Positions 27,028 through 38,618 are shown, counted from the first letter of the stretch. The stretch is 64,000 nucleotides of DNA from Mastigocoleus sp. MO_188.B34 (GCF_030065675.1 NZ_JASJDK010000004.1:1-64000), one strand, 5' to 3'. Made by a program: numbers and translations. The notes: generated by a model not told the origin, from the letters alone.

Positions 27028-28344
27028 TTAAATAGGTAAAAATGATGCGATCTGGATCCAAAAAATTTTTCGGGTTTGTGGATGCATTGCATTACCCAAA
27101 AATGAGGCGACTGCTTGGGATATGACAGTGGCGATCGCAGCTCCCACACCACCATATTTAGGAATCAGTAAAAAATTTAATATTATATTAATAATTGCTC
27201 CAGCTAAAGTCCGATGTAAAGAGAAATGAGTTAAACCTTCTGCAACAAACCATGGAGATGATGCAATCCCCATAAAAACAAATATACAAGCCCAAACATG
27301 AATTGCTAATATAGAGCCTGCGGCGATATAGCTTTGACCAAATAACAAAGTAATTAAATTTCCAGAAATAAAGGTAATAGGTAAGGCTATTACTAAAGCT
27401 AATACTACTAGTAACTTAATTAATTGTTTGAGCCGTCGATAGTAAATTGTTTCCGATTCTTCTTTGAATTTGTATAATTTTGGGGCTACAGAAGAGGAAA
27501 TTGCTGTGGGAATAAAATACCAAACTTCAGACATCTTCGCAGCAGCTGAATAAATCCCAACAGCACTACTACCAACTATTTGTCCCAACATAATTTGGTC
27601 AATTTTCATATATATGATGATAGTTAAACCAGATAAAATTAAAGACCAACTTTCTTTCAATAAGCTTTGAGCAGTGGATAGATTCCAACGCCAAAACCAC
27701 AATGAATTACCTTCAAAGTGATACATAATTACCAAGCCCAATGCAGCTAAACTCAACTCTGCTAATACTGCTCCACCAAAAGCTAGTAATGGTGCTTGAA
27801 AAGTAATTAAAATGATTTTGAAAATTGTGACAATTATAAAAGCTATATTTTTGGCAATTACAGTATATTTAGAACGTACTTGTGATTGAAACCAAAGGTC
27901 AATTGTGTCGAAAGCTCTAAAAACAGTTGTAGTGGCTAAAATTACAATCAACCATATTGTTACTGGATCGTTTTGAGGTAGTAAAAAAGCACATATTACG
28001 GCTAATAATAAAGAACTAATACCACCCAATAACCTCAAGCAGAAAGTTGTCCCTAATATTTCTGTTTTATTTTCTGGGTTACGGACAAGTTGACGGATAA
28101 CAATATTATCTAGCCCTAAATTAGCGATTGGAACAAATAAAGCGACAAAAGCAACAGCATAGTTAAATAAACCATATTGTTCCACTCCGAGATGACGTGC
28201 AATCCAAACTCCCACAAATAAATTTGCACCCATACGAAGAATACGATCAGCAAACAACCAACCCGTATTTGCAACAATCAAGTGTAATTCAGAACCAGAT
28301 TTAAGTAGTGATAAACGTTGCCGAATTTTAAATTTATTGAACAT
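27028..28344 (-). CDS. polysaccharide flippase (Wzx/RfbX-like, MOP superfamily)
   Basis: A 438-residue integral membrane protein with about 12 hydrophobic segments. It starts with a basic tail, then NTGWLFADRILRMGANLFVG, the usual first-helix signature of oligosaccharide flippases. Further family marks are ARHLGVEQYGLFNYA, NIVIRQLVRNPE and KIDQIMLGQIVG. It would move a lipid-linked sugar chain across the inner membrane. A glycosyltransferase gene is adjacent but convergent, so the two share a pathway theme rather than an operon. Confidence 0.9.
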   Translation of the reverse strand: MFNKFKIRQRLSLLKSGSELHLIVANTGWLFADRILRMGANLFVGVWIARHLGVEQYGLFNYAVAFVALFVPIANLGLDNIVIRQLVRNPENKTEILGTTFCLRLLGGISSLLLAVICAFLLPQNDPVTIWLIVILATTTVFRAFDTIDLWFQSQVRSKYTVIAKNIAFIIVTIFKIILITFQAPLLAFGGAVLAELSLAALGLVIMYHFEGNSLWFWRWNLSTAQSLLKESWSLILSGLTIIIYMKIDQIMLGQIVGSSAVGIYSAAAKMSEVWYFIPTAISSSVAPKLYKFKEESETIYYRRLKQLIKLLVVLALVIALPITFISGNLITLLFGQSYIAAGSILAIHVWACIFVFMGIASSPWFVAEGLTHFSLHRTLAGAIINIILNFLLIPKYGGVGAAIATVISQAVASFLGNAMHPQTRKIFWIQIASFLPI

Positions 28345-28429
28345 TAACTATTTAATTTCCAAAGATTAATTGGCAACAGATATGCTAACTTTTGCTTTAA
28401 AAGTATTAATTGAATTAATAGTAATTCAC

Positions 28430-28497
28430 GTAGGGTGTGTTAGGCGCTCGACAATAAATTTTTTTAAGTAAAAAACTAAATAGCGCCGTAACGCACC
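28430..28497 (-). repeat. MITE-like repeat with GTGCGTTACGGCGC/GCGCCTAACACAC ends
   Basis: The ends GTAGGGTGTGTTAGGCGC and GCGCCGTAACGCACC form an imperfect inverted repeat around an AT-rich centre. Related copies lie at 30668, 30837 and 53344, and this copy is in the opposite orientation. Confidence 0.7.
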
Positions 28498-28666
28498 GCT
28501 GAGATCAAGCTCGCTTAATTACTTATAAGTAAAATGCAAGGGGAGTGAGCACTGGTGCAGAGGGAGAAAGGATTTCCAATTTTTTGTACAAGACATGGGA
28601 ATTAAAACTAATTTACCGGACTTTATATGAGATGAAGACGAGTACTGATTTTTATTCAGTAATATC

Positions 28667-28697
28667 GGTAGAGACGTAGCAATGCTACGTCTCTACA
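28667..28697. repeat. TGTAGAGACG-family palindrome (core TAGCAATGCTA)
   Basis: GGTAGAGACGTAGCAATGCTACGTCTCTACA is a near-perfect palindrome with one central unpaired base. It lies just downstream of the aspS stop codon, and could form a hairpin in the aspS transcript. Confidence 0.85.
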
Positions 28698-28737
28698 AGT
28701 ATCATTCATCATTCGATCCAGATAATTCGATCTCGAT

Positions 28738-30528
28738 CTAAGAATCAGACTTGGGCTTGTATGTAGAAGCAACATGCAATTCTTTGAGTTGCTTGGGATC
28801 CACTTTCGAAGGTGCATCAGTAAGCATACAACCAGCTTGTTGCGTTTTGGGAAAAGCAATTACATCACGAATCGAATCTTCACCTGCTAGTAACATCACC
28901 AATCGATCCAAACCGTAGGCGATACCACCATGGGGAGGAGTACCATACTCAAATGCTTCCAATAAAAAGCCGAATTTATTACGAGCTTCTTCCTCAGAAA
29001 GACCAATTGCTTCAAACACTTGTTCTTGAACATCCCGTTGATAAATCCGCAAACTACCACCACCAACTTCAAAACCGTTGAAAACTAAGTCATAAGCTTG
29101 AGCGCGAGCAGTTTTCAAGTCATCAATATCATCGGGGTGGGGAGCAGTAAATGGATGGTGTAATGCTTCTAGGCGCTTCTCATCTGCATTCCACTCAAAC
29201 ATTGGAAAATCGGTAATCCACAACAAATTGATTTTTGCGGGATCGATTAACCTAAATTCCTTTGCCATGAACTGACGCAATCGATCTAAAGTTTTGTTAA
29301 CTGTGGCAGTATCCCCAGCACCAAACAACAATAAATGACCGGGTTTTGCATCGGTGCGACGTAAAATTTCTTGTTTTTGTTCAGCGCTCAGATTATCTTT
29401 GATTGCTCCGATGGTATCAATTTCACCATTTTCCCTCACTCGAATATAAGCTAAGCCCCTTGCACCTGCTTCACTAGCTTCCTTGAAGACATCACCACCA
29501 GGTTTAATGCGGACATTAGAAATTTCATTACCCCCAGGAATCGGCAATATTTTGACAATTCCATTTTTAGCTACAGCTTCCCGAAATACCTTAAAACCGC
29601 AATCTTTAACGACATCGGAAACATCGACTAGTTCTAAATTAAAGCGCGTATCTGGTTTATCCGACCCATAACGATCCATCGCTTCAGCATGGGTGAGACG
29701 GGGGAAAGGTGACGGGAGGTCAATATCCTTAACGCTTTTAAAAATATGACCAACTAAATCTTCATTCAGTGCAATAATTTCTTCCGTAGACATGAAACTC
29801 ATTTCCATGTCTAACTGGGTAAATTCCGGTTGTCTGTCAGCCCGCAAATCTTCATCGCGGAAACAACGGGCGATTTGATAGTATCTGTCACAACCCGATA
29901 CCATCAATATTTGTTTGAAAAGCTGAGGAGATTGGGGTAAAGCAAACCATTCACCTGGGTTAGCACGACTGGGAAGAATATAATCCCGTGCACCTTCAGG
30001 GGTCGAACGAGTTAGTACGGGAGTTTCCACTTCTATGAAACCGGCTTTATCTTCAAGATAGCGGCGCATTGCTTTAACAACTTGATGGCGCAATTGAAGA
30101 TTTTTTGCCATTCGTTCCCGACGCAAATCCAAGTAACGATATTTTAAACGCAACTCTTCCTTAACTGGTTCGCTATCAGCGGTAGAAACCTGAAACGGTA
30201 ATTGTTTTCTAACAGCATTGAGTAACTCAATATGATCGGCGTAAATTTCTACTTCACCTGTCGGTAGACGGGGGTTAAGAGAGTCATCTGGACGTCGAGA
30301 AACTCTTCCTGTAACTTTTATCACGTACTCATTTCGCAGAGTATTCGCTTGTTCGTAGGAATCTGGGGTGCGTTGCGGATCGCTTACTATTTGGACAACG
30401 CCAGTGCGATCGCGTATATCTAAAAATATTACTCCTCCATGATCGCGGCGACGATCTACCCATCCGTACAAGGTTACGGTTTTATCAATATCTGACGCAC
30501 GGAGTTCGCCGCAATAGTGAGTTCGCAT
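28738..30528 (-). CDS. aspS: aspartyl-tRNA synthetase
   Basis: A 596-residue class II aminoacyl-tRNA synthetase of the bacterial type that charges tRNA-Asp. It has the N-terminal OB-fold anticodon domain ([23 protein letters not shown]), motif 2 ([23 protein letters not shown] region), the large GAD insertion domain (about residues 290-420) and motif 3 ([14 protein letters not shown]). Length matches bacterial AspRS. It may also charge tRNA-Asn if asparaginyl-tRNA synthetase is absent, which cannot be judged here. A palindromic repeat follows its stop codon. Confidence 0.97.
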   Translation of the reverse strand: MRTHYCGELRASDIDKTVTLYGWVDRRRDHGGVIFLDIRDRTGVVQIVSDPQRTPDSYEQANTLRNEYVIKVTGRVSRRPDDSLNPRLPTGEVEIYADHIELLNAVRKQLPFQVSTADSEPVKEELRLKYRYLDLRRERMAKNLQLRHQVVKAMRRYLEDKAGFIEVETPVLTRSTPEGARDYILPSRANPGEWFALPQSPQLFKQILMVSGCDRYYQIARCFRDEDLRADRQPEFTQLDMEMSFMSTEEIIALNEDLVGHIFKSVKDIDLPSPFPRLTHAEAMDRYGSDKPDTRFNLELVDVSDVVKDCGFKVFREAVAKNGIVKILPIPGGNEISNVRIKPGGDVFKEASEAGARGLAYIRVRENGEIDTIGAIKDNLSAEQKQEILRRTDAKPGHLLLFGAGDTATVNKTLDRLRQFMAKEFRLIDPAKINLLWITDFPMFEWNADEKRLEALHHPFTAPHPDDIDDLKTARAQAYDLVFNGFEVGGGSLRIYQRDVQEQVFEAIGLSEEEARNKFGFLLEAFEYGTPPHGGIAYGLDRLVMLLAGEDSIRDVIAFPKTQQAGCMLTDAPSKVDPKQLKELHVASTYKPKSDS

Positions 30529-30982
30529 AGGTATTAAATCTGAAGTCCTGGGGCTAGAAAATGCATGTTAATCTTAAAGCTTTTTGATTATCTAGCACCA
30601 TATTAATTGTAAGTAATTTCTTGGTTGCTGTTAATTTGTCAATATATTTTTGTCAATATATTAAAGATGGTGAGTTACGGCGCGGCGATAAAGGCGATCT
30701 TAAAATAAAACACTCTCTTATGCGTCTAAAAATCTTTGTATATTAATGTTAATGACCATGTACAGTAAGGGGATAAGGTTGTATGGAAATAAGATTTCTC
30801 TTGTACGTCTAATAACCTTTGTATGTTAATTTTGGGGCGGTGCGTTACGGCGCGGCGATAAAGGTGACCTAAAAGAAATATTCCTCTTGCGCGCCTAACA
30901 CACCCTACAGGTTTAAAGAGTTTTTACAAACAATAACAAACAATAATTTGCTCAAAACCCATTACCCATTACCCATTACTAA
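30529..30982. other. intergenic region with two MITE-like repeats and ACCCATT heptads
   Basis: Upstream of aspS there are two copies of the GTGCGTTACGGCGCGG repeat (30668-30729, diverged, and 30837-30909) and an array ACCCATTACCCATTACCCATT (30957-30978) next to the 3' end of the following gene. No gene is recognised. Confidence 0.6.
30837..30909 (+). repeat. MITE-like repeat, GCGGTGCGTTACGGCGCGG...GCGCGCCTAACACACCCTAC
   Basis: About 73 bp with imperfect inverted ends. It is nearly identical along its length to the copy at 53344-53415, and a degraded copy lies 170 bp away at 30668-30729. Confidence 0.78.
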
Positions 30983-31384
30983 TTATGACTTAGGACGTTC
31001 GCCTGTAAGTACATCCCATGCTGCTTGAGCTGCTGCTTGTAAGCGATCACCCAAATCTTGAACTTCCTTAAAAACTGAATCCCAATTTTTTTGGGCTTCT
31101 TGTTGAATCATGTCAAAAGCGTGTTCAATGCGATCGCGTTCAATAATTGGGTTATCTTCAATGGCTTGGCGCGCCTGACGCACTGCATTGAGATAAGTTT
31201 CACGAGTCAGGGTTCCAGCTGACTGTGCTTCGGCTTGGGCGCGTTTTTTGATAGCGTCAATTAATGCTTTTGTTTCGTTTTTTACATCATCACTTGCTCC
31301 AGCCATTTCTCGGTCGACCATTTCATTGGTTTGGGGAGTAACTTCTACAATTGCAGAGGATTCTTCAATATTTTTATCAGTCAT
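30983..31384 (-). CDS. conserved helical protein of unknown function
   Basis: A 133-residue acidic protein without signal peptide or membrane segments. From residue 25 on it is almost all amphipathic helix (KALIDAIKKRAQAEAQ, NAVRQARQAIEDNP, IQQEAQKNWDSVFKEV, LGDRLQAAAQAAWDVL). The pattern resembles small cyanobacterial helical proteins of unknown role; I cannot name a family. AAGGAAA precedes the ATG, so it has a fair ribosome binding site. It lies between aspS and the M48 protease gene on the same strand. Confidence 0.7.
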   Translation of the reverse strand: MTDKNIEESSAIVEVTPQTNEMVDREMAGASDDVKNETKALIDAIKKRAQAEAQSAGTLTRETYLNAVRQARQAIEDNPIIERDRIEHAFDMIQQEAQKNWDSVFKEVQDLGDRLQAAAQAAWDVLTGERPKS

Positions 31385-31577
31385 GATTTTAGATTTCCTT
31401 CTTTAAAATTTAAATGAATCTATAAATTTAAGCAGACAGGGAAAGGAGAAAGCGAGAAAAACTAATACGAAAAATGTTCTTTCTTCTTTAAGAGTAGTCA
31501 GTAATTTCTTCTCTGTCCTCCATCGTTAGGCTATTGTTATTACGAATTGTTACCAATCCCCAGTCACCAATCCCCAA

Positions 31578-32441
31578 CTAAATAGCCCTAAATCTTTTTT
31601 GTTCTATTTTTAATAATGCTTTAACTCTTTGCTCTGTAGATGGATGAGTTCTAAACAGATTACTTAAGAAATTACCAGAGAAAGGATTAATAATTAATAA
31701 TGGTTCAAATGCAGGGTTAGCATCCATGGGTATTTGTCGTGCATTTGATTCTAGCCGTTGTAAAGCGCTAGCTAAAGCACGGGGATTACCTGTTAATTTC
31801 GCCGCACCAGCATCAGCGGAAAATTCACGGGTACGGGAAATCGCAAGCTGAATAACTGTAGCAGCAAGGGGAGCAAGGGTTATAGTCAGAATTGTTCCTA
31901 AGACATTTCCACCGCGATCGCTGTCGCGTCCGCCACCAAACCACAAGCTGTAACTTGCCATTTGTGCCACAAAGGATATTGCACCAGCAACCGTTGCAGA
32001 TACTGCTTGAGTTAAAGTGTCACGATTAATAATATGAGTTAATTCGTGGGCAATTACACCTTCTAGTTCCTCTTCTGTAAGTGCATTCAAAATCCCTTGG
32101 GTAACTGCAACTGCAGCATGTTCGGGATCGCGCCCAGTTGCAAAAGCATTAGCACCGGAACTAGGAACAATGTATACACCAGGTGTGGGAATATTTGCTC
32201 GCTGCGAGAGTCTTTCAACCATGCGATAAAGCCCTGGTGCTTCTGCTTCCGTTACGGGTTGGGCGCGGTAGGCTGCTAAAGCAATTTTGTCTGACTGATA
32301 CCACGAAACTAAGTTAGTAACTGCAGCAAAACCTATGCCGATTATTAAACCCATGGGTCCGCCAATTACGTAATAACCGATTGCAATTAGAAGACCGCTG
32401 AGTGCGGCTAACAAAGCAGCAGTTTTAAATTGATTTCCCAT
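31578..32441 (-). CDS. htpX: membrane zinc metalloprotease, HtpX type (M48)
   Basis: A 287-residue membrane protease of the HtpX family, which degrades damaged membrane proteins. It has two N-terminal membrane helices (about residues 8-46), the zinc motif HELTH (132-136) in EGVIAHELTHIINRD, two further hydrophobic segments, and the third ligand region in SRTREFSADAGAAKL. The length matches HtpX. The ATG follows AAGGAGAGG with good spacing. Its start shares one base with the stop of a small upstream ORF (TAATG), suggesting translational coupling. Confidence 0.92.
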   Translation of the reverse strand: MGNQFKTAALLAALSGLLIAIGYYVIGGPMGLIIGIGFAAVTNLVSWYQSDKIALAAYRAQPVTEAEAPGLYRMVERLSQRANIPTPGVYIVPSSGANAFATGRDPEHAAVAVTQGILNALTEEELEGVIAHELTHIINRDTLTQAVSATVAGAISFVAQMASYSLWFGGGRDSDRGGNVLGTILTITLAPLAATVIQLAISRTREFSADAGAAKLTGNPRALASALQRLESNARQIPMDANPAFEPLLIINPFSGNFLSNLFRTHPSTEQRVKALLKIEQKRFRAI

Positions 32442-32752
32442 TATTGATATTCCTCTCCTTGTAATGCTTGCATTTGCTTTTGCAATCTTGCCCTACTCTT
32501 AGCATTACTCTTCGCATTTCGATTGTATCTACCCAAACTTGGATTTTCTGGGTAGGAAATGCTAATACCCAAGTACGGTTTTCCCGCTCTGTTTGTATCT
32601 ATAGGAGAATTGTCTGTTGTTATGCTCCCCTTTGGTGATGAATTCAGGAGACAGACCACTAGAAACAGCAGACCAGGAAGAAAACTTTGGAGTGTTTGAA
32701 ATGCTTCACACAAATAACATTGTAGAGACGCGACATGTCGCGTCTCTATCAA
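32441..32752 (-). CDS. possible small ORF coupled to htpX
   Basis: A 103-residue frame ending in TAATG, so its stop overlaps the htpX start by one base. It has one hydrophobic segment (FLPGLLFLVVCLL) and then a polar, basic C-terminus (NRNAKSNAKSRARLQKQ). Its first codons are provided by a palindromic repeat (MIETRHVASLQC), so the present start is probably recent, or the true start lies further in. I do not recognise the family. The tight junction is the main argument that it is real. Confidence 0.35.
   Translation of the reverse strand: MIETRHVASLQCYLCEAFQTLQSFLPGLLFLVVCLLNSSPKGSITTDNSPIDTNRAGKPYLGISISYPENPSLGRYNRNAKSNAKSRARLQKQMQALQGEEYQ
32721..32750. repeat. TGTAGAGACG-family palindrome (core CGACATGTCG)
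   Basis: TGTAGAGACGCGACATGTCGCGTCTCTA is palindromic except for its last two bases. It lies between htpX and metH and supplies the first codons of the small ORF before htpX. Confidence 0.88.
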
Positions 32753-32838
32753 CTAATTCAATCTTATTTTAACCGTATTGAGCTATAAAACCTTTTGCTC
32801 GTGACTCCTGAATCCCGGTTAATACTCCTAAATCATCA

Positions 32839-35800
32839 TTACGCGCTAAAGTACTTAGCTACGGGATGATAAGTAATAATCGCCGTTGTGGACTGTTCTG
32901 GATAAATCTGTTCGCTTTCATCCATATACAGATTAATTCTGTCAGTTTCCAGCAACTCTAATTGCTTATACTGGTCTTGGATATTCGGACAAGCCGGGTA
33001 GCCAAAACTGTAACGGGAACCACGATACCTTTGCGCCAAAGTATCCCGAATATTATCCGGTTCTTCTGCGCCAAAGCCTAATTCCCGACGAATGCGGGCG
33101 TGAGTCCATTCAGCTAAAGCTTCTGCAACTTGTACCGCCACACCATGAAAATAAAGATAATCGGTATATTGATTATCTGCGAACAGTTTTTGAGCAAATT
33201 CCGTAGCAATTTCTCCCACAGTCACTGCTTGCATGGGAAATACATCAATTATTCCCGATTCTTTCGGGGCAAAGAAATCTGCAATACACAATCTCCGCAA
33301 GGACTTTTGTCTGGGGAACTCAAAACTTGCCCTTAATTGTGCATCCTTTGTATCTTTACGACTGATTATTTCCTCATCATAAATGTGCAATGTATTCCCC
33401 TGGGTTTGACAAGGAAAGTATCCATATATTACCTGGGGATGTAACAAGTTTTCTGCAACAATTCGCTGCTTCCAATTTTCTAAAATTGGATATACTTTCT
33501 CTTGTAAGAAAACCTGATACTCTTCCTTCGATTGATCTTTGGGTTTTCTAAACTGCCATTGTCCGGCAATCAAAGCTTGTAAATCTAAGTACCAAAATAT
33601 CTCTTCGATGGGAATATCCTCACCTTGAAGCCATCTTGTACCCCAGAAAGGTGGTGTGGGACGTTCGATATTTACATCAACTGCTTCAGAACGGCGGGTA
33701 TCAATAACCTGTGGTTCTTTAGGTGCTTTTTTCTTTGCGGATTTTTCTCCCCCTGCTGACTGATGACGATTTTGAGTAGCTTCTCCTTCGCTAAATTCAT
33801 CTAAGAATCCTTTCGCATCATCCCACTTATTAGCAGCTTTGGCTGGCATTAATTTATCCATGAAGTGTAAATCGGAGAATGCATCTTTCCCGTAAATCAC
33901 CTTACCGTTATAGGTATTTTGGCAATCTTCATGAACAAACTTAGGAGTTAGCGCCGCACCACCTAAAATTACCGGAACGGTAATTCCTTTCTCGTTGAAT
34001 ACGTTTAAGTTTTCTTTCATGAAGGCGGTGGATTTTACCAACAAACCACTCATGGCAATACAGTCAGGGTTATGCTTATTATAAGCGTCAATGATATTTT
34101 CCACTGGCTGTTTAATACCCAGGTTAATTACCCGGTAACCATTGTTGGATAAAATAATATCTACCAGGTTTTTACCAATGTCGTGAACGTCGCCTTTTAC
34201 CGTAGCGATCGCAAAAGTTCCTTTGGCACTATTACCATTTTCTGATTTTTCCATGTGCGGTTCCAAGAAAGCAACCGCCGCTTTCATGGTTTCGGCTGAC
34301 TGCAACACGAAGGGTAACTGCATTTGTCCAGAACCGAACAATTCGCCCACTACTTTCATCCCATCCAATAGATAGACATTAACAATATCTAAAGGTGGAT
34401 ATTTTCCCATTGCTTCGGTGAGTGCTTCCTCCAAACCAATGCGTTCGCCGTCGATTATATGCTGCTTCAGACGTTCTTCAATGGGTAGACTAACATCAAC
34501 ACCTTTATCACGCTTGGCGCTTACCCCTTCAAACATTGTGGTTAGTTCGCCCAAGGGATCAAATACGCAGACATCTCCTTCAAATTTACGTTCGTCGTAA
34601 ATCAATTGGCGACATATCTCTTGATGTTTCTCCTCAATCTTAGAAATTGGTAATATTTTGTTTGCACTGACAATAGCTGCATCCATCCCTGCAGCCATAC
34701 ACTCATGCAAAAACATGGAATTGAGAACTATTCGTGCTGCGGGGTTTAAACCAAAGGAAACGTTAGAAATACCCAAAACAACGTGACATCCAGGTAATTC
34801 TTGACGAATGCGACTGATTGCTTCAATAGTTGCTTTACCATTTTCTCTGTCTTCTTCAATCCCGGTGGAAATTGGTAATGCTAAAGTGTCAAAGAAAATC
34901 TCATGGGCAGGGATACCGTATTCTAAGGCTTGGCGATATGCGCGTTGGGCAATTTCAAATTTCTTGTCAGCAGTCCGCGCCATTCCATCTTCATCAATGG
35001 TACCAATTACAACACCTGCACCATATTTCTTCGCTAATTCCAAGACCTTCAAGAAACGGGGTTCCCCATCTTCGTAGTTGGTGGAATTAAGTAAACATTT
35101 ACCCCCAGCGACTTTTAAACCCGCCTCCATTTTTTCCCATTCGGTGGAGTCCAACATTAAAGGTAAAGTTACATTATTAACTAGACGGGAAACCAATTCG
35201 TGCATATCTCGCACACCATCGCGTCCCACATAGTCAACGTTCACATCCAAGATGTGGGCTCCTTCTTTCACCTGGGATCTTCCCATGGAAACTAAGCCGT
35301 TCCAGTCCTCATCGTTGAGCATTGTCCGACATTTCTTGGAACCACTAGCGTTCAGTCGCTCGCCAATAATCAAAAAGGAATTATCTTGATCGTAAGGTTG
35401 AATACTGTAAATCGAAGAAGCCGCAGCTTCTAATTGTGGTTCTCGAATTTTCGGCTTTAAACCCCCAGCAATTTCAGCTAAGGCTTGGATATGTTCTGGA
35501 CGTGTCCCACAGCAACCCCCAATCACTTGGACACCTAGATCTTCGATAAAATGCATTAAGTGCATCTTCAATTCCGTTGGCGTTAACTTGTAGTGTGCTT
35601 GACCGCCAACGTTTTCCGGTAAACCTGCATTAGGAATACAAGAAACAATAAATGGTGAATGTTCCGACAAGTACTTAATGTGCGGTTTCATCAGGTCTGG
35701 ACCGGTCGCACAGTTCAAACCAAGGATGTCAATTTGGTAGCGTTCTAAAATTGTCACTACGGCGCTAATTTCCGTACCCACCAACATTGTCCCCATTGTT

Positions 35801-36393
35801 TCCATTGTTACAGAAACCATCAAAGGACGGCGATCGCCTTTTTTCGCGAACACCTCTTCTATTGCGTTCAAAGCTGCTTTAATTTGCAGCACATCTTGAC
35901 AGGTTTCGACAATAAATAAATCTACCCCACCATCAAACAAAGCTTCTGCTTGTTCGATATATGCAGTCTTTAATGTGTCGAAATCAATGTGACCTAATGT
36001 TGGTAACTTGGTTCCCGGTCCCATTGAACCTGCAACAAAACGAGGTTTTTCTGGAGTCGAAAACTCATTTGCAACCCGCTTCGCTAATTGAGCTGCAGTT
36101 TTATTTAAGTAATAAGCCTGATCCGCTAAGTCATATTCAGCTAATACAATGGATGTACCGCCAAAGGTATCGGTTTCAATGATATCTGCTCCAGCAGACA
36201 GGAAACCTCTATGAACCTTCTCTACGGCTTCTGGCTTGGTGTGGACGAGATATTCGTTACAACCTTCGTATTCCGCACCGCCAAAGTCTTCTGCTGTTAG
36301 ATTTTGAACTTGAAGGTTTGTTCCCATCGCCCCATCAAAAACTAACACGGGATGTTTTGGACTATTCAAGTGTTCGAGGAAAGGATAAGCCAT
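32839..36393 (-). CDS. metH: cobalamin-dependent methionine synthase
   Basis: A 1,184-residue four-module MetH that transfers a methyl group from methyltetrahydrofolate to homocysteine through cobalamin. The homocysteine module (about 1-315) has zinc ligands Cys228 and Cys294/Cys295 (LNCAT, GGCCGT). The folate module (about 340-600) has [12 protein letters not shown] and [13 protein letters not shown]. The cobalamin module (about 650-890) has GDVHDIG with the lower ligand His737. The C-terminal reactivation domain (about 930-1184) has [11 protein letters not shown] and HPVAKYFS. A Lys-rich linker ([14 protein letters not shown]) joins the last two. All modules are present, so it should be active. 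I saw no clear cobalamin riboswitch in front of it. Confidence 0.97.
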   Translation of the reverse strand: MAYPFLEHLNSPKHPVLVFDGAMGTNLQVQNLTAEDFGGAEYEGCNEYLVHTKPEAVEKVHRGFLSAGADIIETDTFGGTSIVLAEYDLADQAYYLNKTAAQLAKRVANEFSTPEKPRFVAGSMGPGTKLPTLGHIDFDTLKTAYIEQAEALFDGGVDLFIVETCQDVLQIKAALNAIEEVFAKKGDRRPLMVSVTMETMGTMLVGTEISAVVTILERYQIDILGLNCATGPDLMKPHIKYLSEHSPFIVSCIPNAGLPENVGGQAHYKLTPTELKMHLMHFIEDLGVQVIGGCCGTRPEHIQALAEIAGGLKPKIREPQLEAAASSIYSIQPYDQDNSFLIIGERLNASGSKKCRTMLNDEDWNGLVSMGRSQVKEGAHILDVNVDYVGRDGVRDMHELVSRLVNNVTLPLMLDSTEWEKMEAGLKVAGGKCLLNSTNYEDGEPRFLKVLELAKKYGAGVVIGTIDEDGMARTADKKFEIAQRAYRQALEYGIPAHEIFFDTLALPISTGIEEDRENGKATIEAISRIRQELPGCHVVLGISNVSFGLNPAARIVLNSMFLHECMAAGMDAAIVSANKILPISKIEEKHQEICRQLIYDERKFEGDVCVFDPLGELTTMFEGVSAKRDKGVDVSLPIEERLKQHIIDGERIGLEEALTEAMGKYPPLDIVNVYLLDGMKVVGELFGSGQMQLPFVLQSAETMKAAVAFLEPHMEKSENGNSAKGTFAIATVKGDVHDIGKNLVDIILSNNGYRVINLGIKQPVENIIDAYNKHNPDCIAMSGLLVKSTAFMKENLNVFNEKGITVPVILGGAALTPKFVHEDCQNTYNGKVIYGKDAFSDLHFMDKLMPAKAANKWDDAKGFLDEFSEGEATQNRHQSAGGEKSAKKKAPKEPQVIDTRRSEAVDVNIERPTPPFWGTRWLQGEDIPIEEIFWYLDLQALIAGQWQFRKPKDQSKEEYQVFLQEKVYPILENWKQRIVAENLLHPQVIYGYFPCQTQGNTLHIYDEEIISRKDTKDAQLRASFEFPRQKSLRRLCIADFFAPKESGIIDVFPMQAVTVGEIATEFAQKLFADNQYTDYLYFHGVAVQVAEALAEWTHARIRRELGFGAEEPDNIRDTLAQRYRGSRYSFGYPACPNIQDQYKQLELLETDRINLYMDESEQIYPEQSTTAIITYHPVAKYFSA

Positions 36394-37925
36394 ATTCTTG
36401 CACTAAGAAAGCTGATTTCGAGAAAGGATCTTTTACTATTTTCCTGAATTTCGGTCGTTATATTTCGTATTAGTGAATAAAATTACAGATGTTTTTTGAT
36501 TTTATATTCAATTTATCAAGCAGAATGAAACCTATAAATGCTCACAGCCAAAAAAAATAACTTAAAATCATCAATTTTTTTCGGAAGAGTAATTTTGAAA
36601 ACGAATATAGGTTGTATTGGATTGGGATTATGGGTGGAATCTGAAACGCAAGAAAAACCTTGAGGCTTAAAAATATAGTGTAACTTATTTAACTTGTAAC
36701 CTTGTCTGGTGATTCTTTTAAGTTGGGTCAAAGATCGCCCATATAAGCTAAGGTTGGATAATATTGAAGCAACGATTTTATAAGCCGTAGAGGCATAAAC
36801 ATAACAGATACAGAAGGTTAAGTAAAAATAATAGGCTCGTCAGAGTAATATTAAGGACTATGCTCAAATGAATTTGTAAATCGATCATAAAAAAACTTTG
36901 TCTATTTTACCCCTACAAGTTAAGGCGATGTTGTCTTTGTTATGGGAATTTAGGTGCTGCGATTTTAACTTAAGTTTATTGCTCTTGGGTAAATACATCT
37001 AAATACTTCTTGACTAAATACGGATTTTATGTGAATAAACAATAATAATATTTTTTTGTTTAACTTGTTTCTTCAAGCGTTTGAGAACAAATAGGCAAAG
37101 TAGAAGGAAAAGATATTAAGTGAGGTCTTGTACCCGTTTTAGGGCAAAACCGAGCATAGAATAACTTGCTCAACATCTTCAACTTTTATGATTTCTTCCT
37201 TCTGTATTTTGTAACTCAATTTGTCCTTAGGACTTCGTCAAAATTACAACCGAAATCATTGTCAATAATTACAGTCGAATCTGTCAGTATTTTGGATGTC
37301 TTATTCGCCAGATGCAAACACAATTTACTCCCAAAAAACTTCCCTGTGATTTCAAGTCAGGAGAAATTTTGAGAGTGAAATAATTGTAGTGCAGTTATGC
37401 CTTCTGATTTATTTTATATTACGTTCAAAATAGTACTGGCTTTCAACCTGTCCTACTTAACAATATAAGAAATCAACCAACTTTTAAATAGTAAATTACT
37501 TAATATCGAGATAAAGATATTAATAAGTTTGTTTATAATTTCGGTTGTAGTTGATTTTTGATAACTTATGAATCAGTAACCCAGATTATTTTATACAGCA
37601 TCAGTGTTTATTGGGACATTTAAACTTAAAGTAAAACTTAAGTAAAATATATTTATTATTATCATACCCAGAACTATCCTGTCCTCAGGCTAAACTCTCG
37701 TTTTTATTGAATATTTTATTAATAAAAAGTGAAAAAATATTAATTAATCTAATTTTTAATTAACGATGAAAGCTATGTTTTAAAAAGCATCAAAACTAAT
37801 TCATTAATTCTTCCTAAATAAAGATTGGGTAAAGCGGCTAAGAGGCATAGGATATGCGGTTAAAATAGGATTATCGATTAATTCCGTTTTTAAATCGATT
37901 GTATATAATCCAATAAAACTAATAA
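36394..37925. other. long gene-poor region upstream of metH
   Basis: About 1.5 kb of AT-rich sequence. Short open frames occur (minus strand 36516-36731 and plus strand 37166-37372), but they have no ribosome binding site, no recognisable domain and AT-driven composition, so I do not call them. No tRNA, riboswitch or repeat array is recognised. It may contain decayed genes or untranslated regulatory RNA. Confidence 0.4.
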
Positions 37926-38285
37926 ATGCAAAATTCATTCAGTACAAAATTAATTGATTTAGTGGCGAAGAGAGGAGATAAAAAAAAGGCTTCTCCTCCA
38001 ATGCATAAAATAAACAAAAATAATTTAAATCAACTTGTAATCAATATTTTCAAAACCCTAAACATTGATGAGATGTGTAATGCTTTACTCAACAAAAACC
38101 ATGTAATATTAATTCATTTTAATGATGTTCTATTTATTCCGGGAGAAAATCGTCTCATGCAACAAATATATGTTCAGCTATCTGCTAAACTAACCAAAGC
38201 TTTTAGAATATGCTTTCAAGCATTGTTTAATTTTTTCTCACAAGAGATTTTTTGCGAGAAAAAAATTAGCTTTCAATTTAGGTGA
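37926..38285 (+). CDS. doubtful hypothetical ORF
   Basis: A 119-residue frame with a basic N-terminal third (KRGDKKKASPPMHK) and a hydrophobic, Phe-rich C-terminus (FRICFQALFNFFSQEIF). It has no clear Shine-Dalgarno sequence and no recognisable family. In an AT-rich gene-poor stretch a frame of this length could be chance. Confidence 0.25.
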   Translation: MQNSFSTKLIDLVAKRGDKKKASPPMHKINKNNLNQLVINIFKTLNIDEMCNALLNKNHVILIHFNDVLFIPGENRLMQQIYVQLSAKLTKAFRICFQALFNFFSQEIFCEKKISFQFR

Positions 38286-38618
38286 TTTTGGTGATTGAAT
38301 GGCGAGAAAAAGTTATTTGCTTGACACTTATTAATTAGGGATAAAGTTCTGATTTACAGTCAAATTTTCTCGCGTGGTTTGAATTGTTTCTTTAACACGT
38401 GTAAACAATAAACCCTTTTGTAAACACTAATTACTTCACCGGATGAATCATCTATCTGAATTTAGATGATAAAATTCTTTTCACCATGATTTCGATTATT
38501 AAATAAACAATATTGCTTTTTATTGTTTATTTGAAGTAATCTAGTAGACAATTTTCATTTTTTATTACTTGATTACATGGACTCAATGACATCAACATAC
38601 GGTAATGTACATAATAAA
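38286..38618. other. intergenic region before the ribbon-helix-helix gene
   Basis: AT-rich, with repeated TTTATTGTTTATTTG-like pieces near 38500-38532 and ACACGTGTAAAC near 38396-38404. It probably contains the promoter of the small DNA-binding protein. Nothing else is recognised. Confidence 0.4.

Larger units (their letters stand above)
28345..28737. other. intergenic region with two dispersed repeats
   Basis: Contains a GTAGGGTGTGTTAGGCGC...GCGCCGTAACGCACC repeat (28430-28497) and a palindrome near 28667-28697 close to the 3' end of aspS. No gene is recognised. Confidence 0.55.

Noticed and set aside
36394-36600. Cobalamin riboswitch upstream of metH
   Set aside because: I looked for a B12-box-like conserved core on the minus strand and saw none; a covariance-model search would be needed to be certain.
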